The notes beneath the pieces are model-generated. The model saw only the letters and a list, made by a program, of their open reading frames with translations. It did not search any database and was not told the DNA's origin. The translations under genes were made by a program, and so were the position numbers. This document shows positions 1 through 7,946 of a DNA stretch of 9,595 nucleotides, piece after piece; the stretch's first letter is position 1, and the number at the start of each line of letters is the position of its first letter. The DNA is taken from positions 1-9,595 of the forward strand of contig JAFPZV010000176.1 in NCBI GenBank assembly GCA_017417085.1, given 5' to 3'. The stretch is from Deltaproteobacteria bacterium. Lineage in GTDB: Bacteria; Desulfobacterota; Desulfuromonadia; Desulfuromonadales; JAAYDE01.

Positions 1-2
1 AC

Positions 3-971
3 CGGACGGCTACCGCGCTTAACCACAGCGCGACCCATCTGCTGCAGGCAGCTCTGGTACGGCGTTTGGGCAACCATGTCAAACAGGCGGGTTCGCTCGT
101 TACCCCGGAGCGTCTGCGTTTTGACTTTATCCATTTTTCCGCGCTGACGCCGGACGATATCGAAGCGGTGGAGCGGGAGGTCAATGCCCGGATTCGTGCC
201 AACTATCCGGTCAATGTAGCGGAGATGCCGGTGGAAGAGGCGGTTGCCAGCGGTGCTACCGCGCTTTTCGGAGAAAAGTATGGAGAAACGGTTCGGGTCG
301 TGGCCATGGGAGACTACAGCCGGGAACTGTGCGGTGGTACCCATGTCGGTGCTTCCGGCGATATCGGCTGTTTCCGGATCGTGCAGGAAAGCGGCGTCGC
401 GGCGGGCGTGCGCCGTATTGAGGCGGTGACCGGAGCCTGTGCCATTGAAGCCATGGAGCATGAGACGGCCCTGCTTGACGAGACTGCGGCCCTGCTCAAA
501 AGCGATCGGGCCCATTTGGCGGTTCGTTTGCGGCAGATGCTGGACCATGAAAAGGAACTGGAACGCCAACTGGAGCAGCTCAAGGGCAAGCAGGCAGCCG
601 AGCAGGCGGGGAATATGCTGGATCTGGCCAGGGATGTCGCGGGCGTGAAGCTGCTGGTGGCGCGGGTTGCGGCCTCCGATTCGAAGAACCTGCGGGATAT
701 GGTGGACCAGCTGCGCGATCGGATGGGTTCCGGCGCGGTTGTACTGGGCTGCGCGGATGGCGCCAAGGTGAGCCTTTTGGCCGGTGTGACCAAAGATCTG
801 GCTGGAAAACTTCATGCCGGCAATCTGGTGCGGGAATTGGCTGCGCTGGTCGGCGGCAAGGGCGGCGGACGTCCCGATTTCGCGCAGGCGGGCGGCAATC
901 GTCCCGAACAGCTGGATGCGGCCCTGCAGGCGGCGGAAGGGCTGGTGCGCGCTATGGTGGCGCAGTCTTAA
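3..971 (+). CDS. alaS: Alanine--tRNA ligase, C-terminal part (5' end outside the window)
   Basis: This is the C-terminal third of alanyl-tRNA synthetase, which charges tRNA-Ala in the cytoplasm and hydrolyses mischarged Ser- or Gly-tRNA-Ala. The reading frame is open from position 3 and has no start in the window; 322 codons precede the TAA at 969-971. The editing-domain zinc ligands are visible: the two His of NHSATH (codons at 24 and 36) and the Cys and His of CGGTH (codons at 330 and 342). A coiled, charged linker follows (about 450-620), then the C-Ala domain with its glycine-rich GGKGGGRPDFAQAGG motif near 853-897. All key editing residues are intact. An internal TTG at 66 could be misread as a start, but homology continues upstream of it, so the gene is simply cut by the window edge. 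Identification is very secure. Confidence 0.97.
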   Translation, partial: RTATALNHSATHLLQAALVRRLGNHVKQAGSLVTPERLRFDFIHFSALTPDDIEAVEREVNARIRANYPVNVAEMPVEEAVASGATALFGEKYGETVRVVAMGDYSRELCGGTHVGASGDIGCFRIVQESGVAAGVRRIEAVTGACAIEAMEHETALLDETAALLKSDRAHLAVRLRQMLDHEKELERQLEQLKGKQAAEQAGNMLDLARDVAGVKLLVARVAASDSKNLRDMVDQLRDRMGSGAVVLGCADGAKVSLLAGVTKDLAGKLHAGNLVRELAALVGGKGGGRPDFAQAGGNRPEQLDAALQAAEGLVRAMVAQS

Positions 972-993
972 ACGACCATCTTTCGGAAATTTT

Positions 994-1023
994 GAAGCAA
1001 TAATGACGTTCATGCTTCTTTTT
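994..1023 (+). terminator. Weak terminator-like hairpin after alaS
   Basis: GAAGCA (994-999) can pair with TGCTTC (1013-1018) around a 13-nt loop, and five T residues follow directly (1019-1023). Inside the loop region ATGA and TCAT can pair as an alternative. The stem is short and poor in GC, so if it terminates at all it is probably leaky. It lies 23 nt after the alaS stop and ends about 20 nt before the hslV start. That fits an end to the alaS transcript, but a purely accidental hairpin is also possible. Confidence 0.35.
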
Positions 1024-1042
1024 GTTGTCAGTGCGAGGTCAC

Positions 1043-1573
1043 ATGTTTGAAGGAACGACCGTTCTCTGCGTGCGTAAAAACGGGAAGGTGGCCATCGGCG
1101 GTGACGGTCAGGTGACCATGGGAAATACGGTCATGAAACGGACCGCCCGCAAGGTCCGGCGGCTTGCCGAGAATCGGGTGGTGGCGGGATTCGCGGGCAG
1201 TACGGCGGATGCCTTTACCCTGTTCGACCGCTTTGAGGGCAAATTACGGGAATTTCAGGATAATTTGGTACGGGCGGCGGTGGAACTGGCCAAGGACTGG
1301 CGTGCCGACAAAATCTTGCGCCGCCTGGAGGCGCTGCTGATTGTTGCAGATGCTCAGACCACGCTGATTCTCTCCGGGGCAGGAGATGTTATTGAACCTG
1401 ATGATGGGGTGGCTGCCATCGGTTCCGGAGGCCCCTATGCTTTGGCTGCAGCCCGTGCGTTGCTGGGCGATTCCACGCTGGAAGCGCGGGACATTGTCGA
1501 GCGCTCTCTTACGATCGCTGCCGACATCTGCATCTATACCAACCACACCATAACCATTGAGACGTTGCCGTGA
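1043..1573 (+). CDS. hslV: ATP-dependent protease subunit HslV (peptidase)
   Basis: HslV is the threonine-protease core of the cytoplasmic HslUV (ClpYQ) complex, a double hexameric ring that degrades unfolded substrates fed in by HslU. I chose the ATG at 1043 because it gives MFEGTTVL, where the first Thr (residue 5) aligns with the catalytic N-terminal Thr1 of the family. GAGG at 1035-1038 can serve as ribosome binding site. An earlier in-frame TTG (1022) or GTG (1031) would only lengthen the propeptide. In mature numbering (residue minus 4) the family's Asp17 (D21), Lys33 (K37, in RKVRR) and Ser124 (S128, in GSGG) are all present. The 176-residue length is normal. The stop overlaps the hslU start by 4 nt, and the two products work as one complex. 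The gene appears intact. Confidence 0.96.
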   Translation: MFEGTTVLCVRKNGKVAIGGDGQVTMGNTVMKRTARKVRRLAENRVVAGFAGSTADAFTLFDRFEGKLREFQDNLVRAAVELAKDWRADKILRRLEALLIVADAQTTLILSGAGDVIEPDDGVAAIGSGGPYALAAARALLGDSTLEARDIVERSLTIAADICIYTNHTITIETLP

Positions 1574-2910
1574 ACAATTTTACTCCCCGTGAAATCGTAT
1601 CCGAGCTGGATCGCTACATTGTTGGCCAGAACAAGGCCAAACGTGCCGTGGCCATCGCCTTGCGGAATCGTTGGCGCCGTCGTCAGGTTGCAGATGATCT
1701 GCGTGATGAAATCGTACCAAAGAATATCATTATGATAGGTTCCACTGGCGTGGGAAAAACCGAAATCGCCCGGCGGCTGGCCAAGCTGGCGCAGGCGCCG
1801 TTTATCAAGGTGGAGGCCAGCAAGTACACCGAAGTCGGTTATGTCGGACGCGATGTGGAGAGCATGGTGCGCGATCTGATGGAACTGGCGGTGCACATGG
1901 TGCGCGAGGAAGAGGAGGCGCGTGTCCGCATCCGTGCGGAGGAGCTGGCCGAGGAACGGCTGCTCGATTTGTTGCTGCCATCCCAACGCAAGAAGGAAGA
2001 TGAATCCGACGAAACGACGGGTGGGGCCGAGAGCCGTAGCGGCACCCGGGAAAAGTTGCGCCGTCTCTTGCGGCAGGGGCACCTGGAAGATCGGATGGTG
2101 GAAGTGGAGACTCAGGAAACCCGCATGCCCACCATGGAGATCTTTACGGCGCAGGGCGGCGATGAAATGGATATGCGCGAGATGTTCAGCAGCATTTTCC
2201 CGAAAAAGACCAAGATGCGGCATATGAAAGTGTCCGAGGCCCGGGAGGTGCTGATTGAGGCCGAGGCCGAGAAATTGGTGGATATGGACAAGGTGGCGGC
2301 ATTGGCCAAGGAACGCACCGAGCAGAGCGGAATCATTTTTATCGACGAGATCGACAAGATCGCCAGCCGCGAAGGCGGACATGGTCCGGAGGTTTCCCGG
2401 GAAGGGGTGCAGCGTGACATTCTGCCCATTGTCGAGGGCGCAACGGTCAATACCAAGTACGGTCCGATAAAAACGGATCATGTGCTCTTTATTGCTGCCG
2501 GAGCTTTTCATGTGGCCAAACCCTCCGATCTGATCCCCGAACTGCAGGGGCGTTTCCCCATTCGGGTGGAGCTGGACAAGCTCACGGAGGATGATTTCAT
2601 CCGGATTTTGTCGGAGCCGCGCAACGCGCTTTTGCGCCAGTATGAGGAACTGATGGCGACCGAAGGGATCAGGCTGCATTTTGAGGACGGCGCCATCCGG
2701 GAAATCGCCCGCACGGCGGCGGCGGTCAACAACCGCATGGAGAATATCGGCGCACGGCGTTTGCATACCATCATGGAAAAGCTGCTGGATGAAATTTCCT
2801 TTGATGCGCCGGACCGGACCGAGAAAAACATTACCATCAATGCGGACTATGTACGTGCCCGGCTGGAGGATATTTCGCAGGACGATGATGTAGCGCGTTA
2901 TATTTTGTAA
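1570..2910 (+). CDS. hslU: ATP-dependent protease ATPase subunit HslU
   Basis: HslU is the AAA+ unfoldase ring that recognises, unfolds and threads proteins into HslV. The protein has 446 residues, the usual size. Visible in order are the N-terminal [10 protein letters not shown] segment; Walker A GSTGVGKT (57-64); the substrate-gripping pore loop GYVG (90-93); a charged I-domain (about 110-245); Walker B IIFIDE (255-260); the arginine finger in LQGR (R328); sensor 2 GARR (394-397); and the C-terminal tail ending in RYIL, which in this family inserts into HslV to activate it. The GTG start at 1570 overlaps the hslV TGA, and only a weak GAG lies upstream, so translation probably depends on ribosomes finishing hslV. 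Walker A begins GS where most HslU proteins I recall have GP. Nothing suggests loss of activity. Confidence 0.97.
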   Translation: MNNFTPREIVSELDRYIVGQNKAKRAVAIALRNRWRRRQVADDLRDEIVPKNIIMIGSTGVGKTEIARRLAKLAQAPFIKVEASKYTEVGYVGRDVESMVRDLMELAVHMVREEEEARVRIRAEELAEERLLDLLLPSQRKKEDESDETTGGAESRSGTREKLRRLLRQGHLEDRMVEVETQETRMPTMEIFTAQGGDEMDMREMFSSIFPKKTKMRHMKVSEAREVLIEAEAEKLVDMDKVAALAKERTEQSGIIFIDEIDKIASREGGHGPEVSREGVQRDILPIVEGATVNTKYGPIKTDHVLFIAAGAFHVAKPSDLIPELQGRFPIRVELDKLTEDDFIRILSEPRNALLRQYEELMATEGIRLHFEDGAIREIARTAAAVNNRMENIGARRLHTIMEKLLDEISFDAPDRTEKNITINADYVRARLEDISQDDDVARYIL

Positions 2911-2948
2911 TTTTTAAAGGGAACAACGCTCTAAGACGGATCGGGGAC

Positions 2949-3842
2949 ATGAAAACGACGATTGAAAAAGCACGGATTTTGATGGAAGCCTTGCCGTATA
3001 TCCGGCGATTTTTCGGACGTACCATCGTCATCAAATATGGCGGTCACGCCATGGCGGATGAGAATCTCAAGGAGCGTTTTGCTCAGGATGTGGTGCTGCT
3101 TAAATATATCGGCATCAACCCGGTCATTGTACATGGCGGGGGGCCGCAGATCGGACGGATGCTGAAACTTTTGGGCAAGGATACGCCCTTCATCCAGGGG
3201 ATCCGGGTAACCGACCCCGAGACGATGGACGTGGTGGAAATGGTTTTGGGCGGCAAGCTGAACAAGGAGATTGTCGCCAATATCAACCGCTTTGGCGGAC
3301 GCGCCATCGGGTTCTCCGGCAAGGACGATCATCTGATCGTCGGGCGCAAGCTGGAATTGCGGGTCGTCAATCCGGAGACGCTGGCTCCGGAGATCATTGA
3401 CGCCGGCCTGGCCGGAGAGGTGGCGGAAATCCACCCGGAAATCGTGTCCCTGGTCAGCCGGGAAAATTTCATCCCGGTTATTGCGCCCATCGGCTGCGGA
3501 TTGCAGGGGGAAACCTACAACATCAACGCGGATCTGGTGGCGGGCGAAATGGCGGCGGCGCTCCGGGCGGAGAAGCTCATTCTGCTGACCGATGTGGAAG
3601 GCGTCAAAAACAGCCAGGGAGAACTCATTTCAAAACTGGAAGCATCTTCCATCCCGAAACTTGTCGAGGAGGGGGTTATTACCGGGGGCATGATTCCCAA
3701 GCTGAACTGTTGTTTGAAAGCCTTGCAGGGAGGCGTGCCCAAGGTGCATGTCATTGACGGGCGTATGGAACATGCCTGTCTGCTGGAGATTTTTACCGAT
3801 CACGGAATTGGTACCGAAATTACCTATGGGGAAAACGCATGA
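2949..3842 (+). CDS. argB: Acetylglutamate kinase
   Basis: ArgB phosphorylates N-acetylglutamate with ATP, the second step of arginine synthesis, and acts in the cytoplasm. The 297-residue protein shows IKYGG (28-32, phosphate-binding Lys29), GGGPQI (63-68), the acetylglutamate-binding NINAD (191-195), TDVEGV (214-219) and GGMIPKL (246-252). It also has about 24 residues before the kinase core ([17 protein letters not shown]), the N-terminal helix of arginine-sensitive hexameric enzymes, and a C-terminal HGIGTE motif (285-290) linked to arginine binding. The short, insensitive E. coli enzyme lacks the helix. I therefore infer feedback inhibition by arginine. The gene starts 38 nt after hslU with only a poorly spaced GGGGA before the ATG, and its stop overlaps the argD start by 4 nt. 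It may be co-transcribed with hslVU, since no terminator is visible between them. Confidence 0.97.
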   Translation: MKTTIEKARILMEALPYIRRFFGRTIVIKYGGHAMADENLKERFAQDVVLLKYIGINPVIVHGGGPQIGRMLKLLGKDTPFIQGIRVTDPETMDVVEMVLGGKLNKEIVANINRFGGRAIGFSGKDDHLIVGRKLELRVVNPETLAPEIIDAGLAGEVAEIHPEIVSLVSRENFIPVIAPIGCGLQGETYNINADLVAGEMAAALRAEKLILLTDVEGVKNSQGELISKLEASSIPKLVEEGVITGGMIPKLNCCLKALQGGVPKVHVIDGRMEHACLLEIFTDHGIGTEITYGENA

Positions 3843-5038
3843 AAACGTCGCAGGAATGGATCGATTTGGGCAAAAAAGTATTGTTTGGCAACTACTCCCG
3901 TATCCCGGTAGCACCGGTGCGGGGCGAAGGATGTAGAGTTTGGGATGCGGACGGGCGTTGTTATCTTGATTTTGTGGCGGGCATCGCCGTCAACGCCCTG
4001 GGACATGCCTATCCCAAAGTGGTGGACGCGATTGAAAAACAGGCGCGCGCAATGCTTCATTGCTCCAATCTGTACAACATTCCCCCCCAGATTGAACTGG
4101 CGGAACTGCTGGTCGCCCAAACCTTTGCCGATCGGGTTTTCTTCTGCAACTCCGGCGCAGAGGCCAACGAGGCTGCCATCAAGCTGGCGCGCAAGTACAG
4201 TCATGACCAGTATGGGAAAGATCGCAGCGGCATCGTGACGGCGCTTTCCTCGTTTCATGGCCGGACCATGGCAACGCTCACCGCTACCGGTCAGGAAAAG
4301 GTCCGGGTTGGGTTTGATCCGCTTTTGCCGGGCTTCCAGTATGTGCCTTATGGTGATGCCGCAGCTCTGGAAGCGGCTCTTGACGACACGATCTGCGCGG
4401 TTTTGCTGGAGCCGATTCAGGGCGAAGGCGGGGTGAACGTACCTCCTGAGGGATATCTGCAGGCTGTGCGCGAGATGTGTGACCGGCGCGGCGTTCTGCT
4501 GATCTTCGACGAGATCCAGACCGGCTGCGGCCGGACCGGCAAACTGTTTGCCTATCAGCTTGAGGGCGTTGAACCGGATATTATGACGCTGGCCAAGGGG
4601 TTGGCCGGCGGCGTCCCCATCGGCGCGATGCTGGCGAGGGAAGCTTTGGCGGCTTCTTTCGGCCCCGGTACGCACGGTTCGACCTTTGGCGGCAATCCGC
4701 TGGCGACAGCCGCCGGTTGTGCCACCATCAGAAGCCTGCTGGAAGACGGCGTGCTGGACAACTGCGTGGCATCTGGCCGCCATCTTGTGGCGCGGCTGGA
4801 GGAACTGCGCGGCAAATATCCGGCTCTGGTGAAAGAAGTGCGTGGACGGGGGCTGTTGGTCGGGATGGAGCTTGAAGTGCCAGGAGCGCCTCTGGTGCAG
4901 GCGGCGCTTGCCAAAGGAGTGCTTCTCAACTGCACGCGGGAAAAGGTGTTGCGTTTCATGCCGCCGTTGATTGTCAGCACTGGTGAGATTGATGCAATGA
5001 TTACGGTGCTGGACGATATTCTGTCGGCACAGGGCTGA
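3839..5038 (+). CDS. argD: Acetylornithine aminotransferase
   Basis: ArgD is a class III, PLP-dependent aminotransferase that converts N-acetylglutamate semialdehyde and glutamate to N-acetylornithine and 2-oxoglutarate. Many family members also act on succinyl-diaminopimelate in lysine synthesis, so dual use is possible but not shown here. The 399 residues are full length. Visible features are NSGAEAN (104-110, PLP phosphate loop), SFHGRT (138-143), EPIQGEGG (191-198), FDEIQTG (223-229, with Asp224 contacting the PLP ring nitrogen) and the Schiff-base Lys253 in TLAKGLAGG. The ATG lies in a 4-nt overlap with the argB stop, preceded by GGGGA at 3828-3832 with good spacing, so coupling with argB is likely. 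Pathway context (argB before, argF after) favours ArgD over ornithine or GABA aminotransferases. Confidence 0.96.
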   Translation: MKTSQEWIDLGKKVLFGNYSRIPVAPVRGEGCRVWDADGRCYLDFVAGIAVNALGHAYPKVVDAIEKQARAMLHCSNLYNIPPQIELAELLVAQTFADRVFFCNSGAEANEAAIKLARKYSHDQYGKDRSGIVTALSSFHGRTMATLTATGQEKVRVGFDPLLPGFQYVPYGDAAALEAALDDTICAVLLEPIQGEGGVNVPPEGYLQAVREMCDRRGVLLIFDEIQTGCGRTGKLFAYQLEGVEPDIMTLAKGLAGGVPIGAMLAREALAASFGPGTHGSTFGGNPLATAAGCATIRSLLEDGVLDNCVASGRHLVARLEELRGKYPALVKEVRGRGLLVGMELEVPGAPLVQAALAKGVLLNCTREKVLRFMPPLIVSTGEIDAMITVLDDILSAQG

Positions 5039-5150
5039 AAGAACAACGCGCAAGGGTATTATTCGCGGTGAGGAGCCTTGCTGTACTTTTGGAAAGTCCG
5101 GCTTTGCCGTGATGGATTGTCTTTGGAGATGTTCAAGGGAAGGAACGGGT
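5039..5150 (+). other. argD-argF spacer with two small adjacent hairpins
   Basis: This 112-bp gap is the longest in the window. It contains two tiny perfect stem-loops next to each other: ACTTT/AAAGT with a TGG loop (5085-5097) and CGGC/GCCG with a TTT loop (5099-5109). Neither is followed by a T-run, so they are not classical terminators. I found no convincing sigma-70 or sigma-54 promoter and no leader peptide. The in-frame GTG (5109) and ATG (5112) upstream of argF have no good ribosome binding site and would add unconserved residues. Any function for this spacer is unknown. Confidence 0.3.
5140..5144 (+). promoter_or_regulatory. Ribosome binding site that fixes the argF start
   Basis: AAGGA lies 6 nt before the GTG at 5151, inside the purine-rich stretch AAGGGAAGGAACGGGT. 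This supports the GTG start over the in-frame GTG at 5109 and ATG at 5112, which have no comparable site. Confidence 0.75.
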
Positions 5151-6068
5151 GTGAAAAAGGATTTTATTTCGATTGCCGACTGGAGTCGGGAGGAACTGGA
5201 AGAAATTTTCGCCTTGGCGGCGGATCTGAAGAGGAGAGTAAAACGGCATGAGCCGCATCCGCTTTTGGCCGGAAAATCGCTGGGAATGATCTTTGAGAAG
5301 AGTTCAACGCGCACCCGTGTGTCCTTTGAAGTGGGTATGTCACAACTGGGCGGTCATGCGCTGTTTTTGAATCCGCAGGCAACCCAGCTGGGACGCGGCG
5401 AGCCGCTGAAGGATACCGCCCGGGTGCTGTCGCGCTATGTGGACGGCATCATGATCCGTACTTTTGCGCAGGAGACGGTGGACGAGTTGGCGCGTTGGGC
5501 AAGTATTCCGGTGATCAACGGACTCACCGATCTGCTGCATCCCTGCCAGGTCATGACCGATATCTTCACGGTGCTGGAATACAAAAAATCGCTGAAGGAT
5601 CTGGTTTTCTGCTGGATAGGCGACGGCAACAACATGGCCAACAGCTGGATCAATGCGGCCATGATGCTGGGTTTTGAACTGCGTCTGGCCACGCCGGAGG
5701 GCTATGAACCGGATGCCGCCATCTGGAAGCGGGCTCTTGAACGTGGCAGCAAGGTGACGCTGGTGCGCGATCCGCTTGAGGCGGCTCGTGGCGCTCATGT
5801 GCTGAATACCGACGTCTGGGCCAGCATGGGGCAGGAACAGGAGCAGCAGGTGCGCAGCCAGGCTTTTGCCGGTTTCCAGATCAACGCCCGGACACTTGCG
5901 GTGGCCGATCCCGAAAGTCTGGTACTGCACTGTCTGCCTGCCCACCGGGGCGAGGAAATTACGGAGGATGTGCTGGAGGGCACGCATTCGGTGGTCTTTG
6001 ATGAAGCGGAAAACCGTCTGCATGTGCAGAAGGCGATTATGGTACAACTGATGCGAAACCGGGGATGA
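5151..6068 (+). CDS. argF: Ornithine carbamoyltransferase
   Basis: ArgF joins ornithine and carbamoyl phosphate to give citrulline, the sixth step of arginine synthesis. With the GTG start at 5151 the protein has 305 residues and begins MKKDFISIADWS, matching the usual N-terminus of the family. Starting at 5109 would add 14 unlikely residues. The carbamoyl-phosphate loop STRTR (52-56), HPCQ (130-133), the ornithine-binding DVWASMGQE (221-229) and HCLPAHRGEE (260-269, with the catalytic Cys261) are all intact. These motifs separate it from aspartate carbamoyltransferase. The SMG loop fits ornithine rather than acetylornithine as substrate, which implies that an argJ or argE elsewhere makes ornithine. 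The gene is 112 bp downstream of argD, and its stop overlaps the following membrane-protein gene by 4 nt. Confidence 0.96.
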   Translation: MKKDFISIADWSREELEEIFALAADLKRRVKRHEPHPLLAGKSLGMIFEKSSTRTRVSFEVGMSQLGGHALFLNPQATQLGRGEPLKDTARVLSRYVDGIMIRTFAQETVDELARWASIPVINGLTDLLHPCQVMTDIFTVLEYKKSLKDLVFCWIGDGNNMANSWINAAMMLGFELRLATPEGYEPDAAIWKRALERGSKVTLVRDPLEAARGAHVLNTDVWASMGQEQEQQVRSQAFAGFQINARTLAVADPESLVLHCLPAHRGEEITEDVLEGTHSVVFDEAENRLHVQKAIMVQLMRNRG

Positions 6069-6628
6069 CATTGGCAATGAGTATCCGCTGTCCAAATGAC
6101 GGCAGTGAAATGCCCCCGGATGTGTCAAGCGATGGACAGGGGGCTTGCGACGGCGGTGATTTTCTGCTGGAAGACCCACCGATTGGGGACGGGGAGAAAA
6201 CATCGTCGCTAACTGGATGGCGGCCCGGCGGTTTGTTGTCGCGTTTTGCCGCTCTGATGCTGGACATCTTTTTAGTCTGCCTGCTTTTGGCAGGGATGAA
6301 ATATCTGCTGGAACTTTGTGCGATTGCCCTGGGCGGTGAGGAGGATGCCGCCGCATACTGGGGTGAGTGGATGGGGTATGCCGTTCTGTGGGCCTACTTT
6401 GGCTTTTTCACCGGCTGTTGTGGGCAGACGCCGGGCAAGATGATACTGCATCTCAAGGTGATCCGTATGGATGGCCTTGAAATGGGATATTTCCGGGCTT
6501 TTTTGCGGGAAATCATGAAACTGTTTTCGGCATTGCCGTTGTTTCTTGGGTATTTGCCGGCCGTGTTGCGTGCCGACAGGCGCGGCTTGCACGACTTTAT
6601 CGCGCACAGCCGTGTGATCCATGTCTGA
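6065..6628 (+). CDS. RDD family membrane protein
   Basis: This is a 187-residue predicted inner-membrane protein of the RDD family, whose functions are mostly unknown; some members have been linked to ion or solute transport. A polar N-terminal stretch of about 55 residues precedes the RDD core: GGLLSRFAALMLD (56-67, with the typical Arg60 and Asp67 at the first membrane segment, about 61-89), a second hydrophobic stretch (about 102-118), the hallmark GQTPGKMIL and MDG (120-137), a third stretch (about 152-169) and the ending RRGLHDFIAHSRVI (172-185). The ATG at 6065 overlaps the argF stop (ATGA). An alternative ATG at 6077, starting MSIRCP, is also reasonable. The N-terminus resembles a zinc ribbon that has lost half its cysteines: Cys9 and Cys28 remain. 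Its position suggests co-expression with argF, but a role in arginine metabolism is not shown. Confidence 0.88.
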   Translation: MTLAMSIRCPNDGSEMPPDVSSDGQGACDGGDFLLEDPPIGDGEKTSSLTGWRPGGLLSRFAALMLDIFLVCLLLAGMKYLLELCAIALGGEEDAAAYWGEWMGYAVLWAYFGFFTGCCGQTPGKMILHLKVIRMDGLEMGYFRAFLREIMKLFSALPLFLGYLPAVLRADRRGLHDFIAHSRVIHV

Positions 6629-6716
6629 AAAGGAAAAACGTTTCAAAGCGTATTCAAAACATACTGTTGGGTTTTCATTTTCAATTTTTCAAGTCTTGCA
6701 AAAGGAGATGTGACAT
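6629..6716 (+). promoter_or_regulatory. AT-rich leader upstream of argG, possible regulatory region
   Basis: Only 28 of these 88 bases are G or C, far below the surrounding genes. Such a composition often marks a promoter or operator. TCAAAGCGTATTCA (6643-6656) loosely resembles an ArgR box, with the right half ATTCA intact and the left half poor. GTAT (6650-6653) and ATAC (6661-6664) form a small inverted repeat. I could not find a good -35/-10 pair: CATACT (6660-6665) is the best -10-like hexamer, but no -35 sits at the right distance. No terminator is evident. The assignment rests mainly on base composition. Confidence 0.3.
6703..6707 (+). promoter_or_regulatory. Strong ribosome binding site of argG
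   Basis: AGGAG within AAAGGAGATG lies 9 nt before the ATG at 6717. It is the best Shine-Dalgarno sequence in the window, which fits argG being translated independently rather than coupled to the gene before it. Confidence 0.8.
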
Positions 6717-7940
6717 ATGGCGTGTGCGGGGGAGAAGGAAGTCAAAAAAGTCGTGTTGGCGTATTCCGGTGGCCTGGATACATCCATTATTCTGCGTTGG
6801 CTCATTGAGCGCTATGGCTGCGAGGTTATCGCTTTTGCCGCTGACGTGGGGCAGGGCGAAGAACTGGGACATATTCCGGACAAGGCCGCCCGTACCGGCG
6901 CGAGCAAGTGCTTCGTTGAGGATCTGAAGGAAGAGTTTGTACGGGATTTCGTCTTTCCCATGTTCCGTGCCAATACGCTCTATGAGGGACGCTATTTCCT
7001 GGGAACTTCCATTGCCCGGCCGCTTATTGCAAAAAGGCAGATGGAGATCGCTGCGGCGGAAGGCGCCGATGCGGTTTCGCACGGAGCAACCGGCAAGGGG
7101 AACGATCAGGTCCGCTTCGAACTGGGCTACTATTATTTCGATCCCTCCATCCGGGTGATAGCGCCGTGGCGGGAATGGGATTTCAAGAGCCGCGAAGATC
7201 TGATCGACTATGCGCGCAAACACGGCATTGAAGTGCCGGTGAGCAAGAAGCGTCCGTGGAGCAGCGACCGCAACCTGCTGCACATTTCGTTCGAGGGGGG
7301 AATTCTGGAAGATCCCTGGGCTGAACCGCAGGAGGAGATGTTTGTGTTGTCGGTCAGCCCGGAAAAGGCTCCCGACAAGCCGGAATATGTGGAAATCGCG
7401 TTTGAAAAGGGCGATGCGGTGGCCATCAACGGTGAACGCCTGACGCCGGCGGCGCTTTTGACCAAACTCAATGAACTGGGCGGCAAACATGGCGTTGGGC
7501 GCGTCGATCTGCTGGAAAATCGTTTCGTGGGCATGAAGAGCCGCGGAGTGTATGAAACTCCGGGCGGCACCATTTTGGAAGAGGCGCATCGTGCAGTGGA
7601 ATCGATCACGCTGGATCGCGAGGTGGTGCATCTGCGCGATTCACTGGTGCCGCGTTATGCCGAAATGATCTACAACGGTTTCTGGTTTGCGCCGGAGCGG
7701 GTCATGCTGCAGGCCCTGATCGACGAAACCCAGCAGCGGGTCAACGGTGTGGCAAGAGTCAAGCTCTACAAGGGTTCCTGCAAGGTAGTGGGCCGCAAGT
7801 CCGAGACGGATTCCCTCTACGATCCGGAATTCGCCACTTTCGAGGCGGATAATGTCTACAACCAGGCGGATGCCGGCGGCTTTATCCGGATCAACGCCTT
7901 GCGGTTGCGGATTCAGGGCCTTCTGGCCAAGCAGCGGTGA
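6717..7940 (+). CDS. argG: Argininosuccinate synthase
   Basis: ArgG condenses citrulline and aspartate, using ATP, to argininosuccinate in the cytoplasm. The 407-residue length is typical of the common (type I) bacterial enzyme. Visible are the N-type ATP pyrophosphatase P-loop AYSGGLDTS (15-23), [13 protein letters not shown] (91-103), the substrate-binding [14 protein letters not shown] (122-135), and the motif running from WSSDRNLLH to GGILEDP (181-200). The start is well fixed by a strong ribosome binding site and by the P-loop's distance from the N-terminus. The first eight residues (MACAGEKE) are a slightly variable tail. It sits 88 bp after the RDD gene and 6 bp before argH, so argG and argH almost certainly form one transcript. 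No defect is seen. Confidence 0.97.
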   Translation: MACAGEKEVKKVVLAYSGGLDTSIILRWLIERYGCEVIAFAADVGQGEELGHIPDKAARTGASKCFVEDLKEEFVRDFVFPMFRANTLYEGRYFLGTSIARPLIAKRQMEIAAAEGADAVSHGATGKGNDQVRFELGYYYFDPSIRVIAPWREWDFKSREDLIDYARKHGIEVPVSKKRPWSSDRNLLHISFEGGILEDPWAEPQEEMFVLSVSPEKAPDKPEYVEIAFEKGDAVAINGERLTPAALLTKLNELGGKHGVGRVDLLENRFVGMKSRGVYETPGGTILEEAHRAVESITLDREVVHLRDSLVPRYAEMIYNGFWFAPERVMLQALIDETQQRVNGVARVKLYKGSCKVVGRKSETDSLYDPEFATFEADNVYNQADAGGFIRINALRLRIQGLLAKQR

Positions 7941-7946
7941 GGCGCC

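Noticed and set aside
1022..1042. Earlier hslV start at TTG 1022 or GTG 1031
   Set aside because: It would give an unneeded longer propeptide. The ATG at 1043 has a GAGG upstream and places the catalytic Thr at residue 5, as in relatives.
1534..2766. A 410-codon open frame on the - strand opposite hslU
   Set aside because: In register with hslU; low-information composition and no domain recognised. Shadow.
5090..5107. Possible sigma-54 promoter (TGG...TTTGC)
   Set aside because: The spacing between GG and either GC is wrong (8 or 13 nt instead of 10).
5109..5150. N-terminal extension or leader peptide of argF (GTG 5109 or ATG 5112)
   Set aside because: It is in frame with argF and has no stop, so it cannot be a separate leader. 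It lacks a good ribosome binding site, and the family N-terminus starts at 5151.
3824..5314. A 496-codon open frame on the - strand opposite argD
   Set aside because: It has the same codon-register relationship to argD, and the sense strand has an unmistakable aminotransferase. Shadow.
5340..6356. A 338-codon open frame on the - strand opposite argF and the RDD gene
   Set aside because: In register with argF and explained by the rarity of TTA, CTA and TCA codons there.
6681..7631. A 316-codon open frame on the - strand opposite argG
   Set aside because: In register with argG; same explanation.
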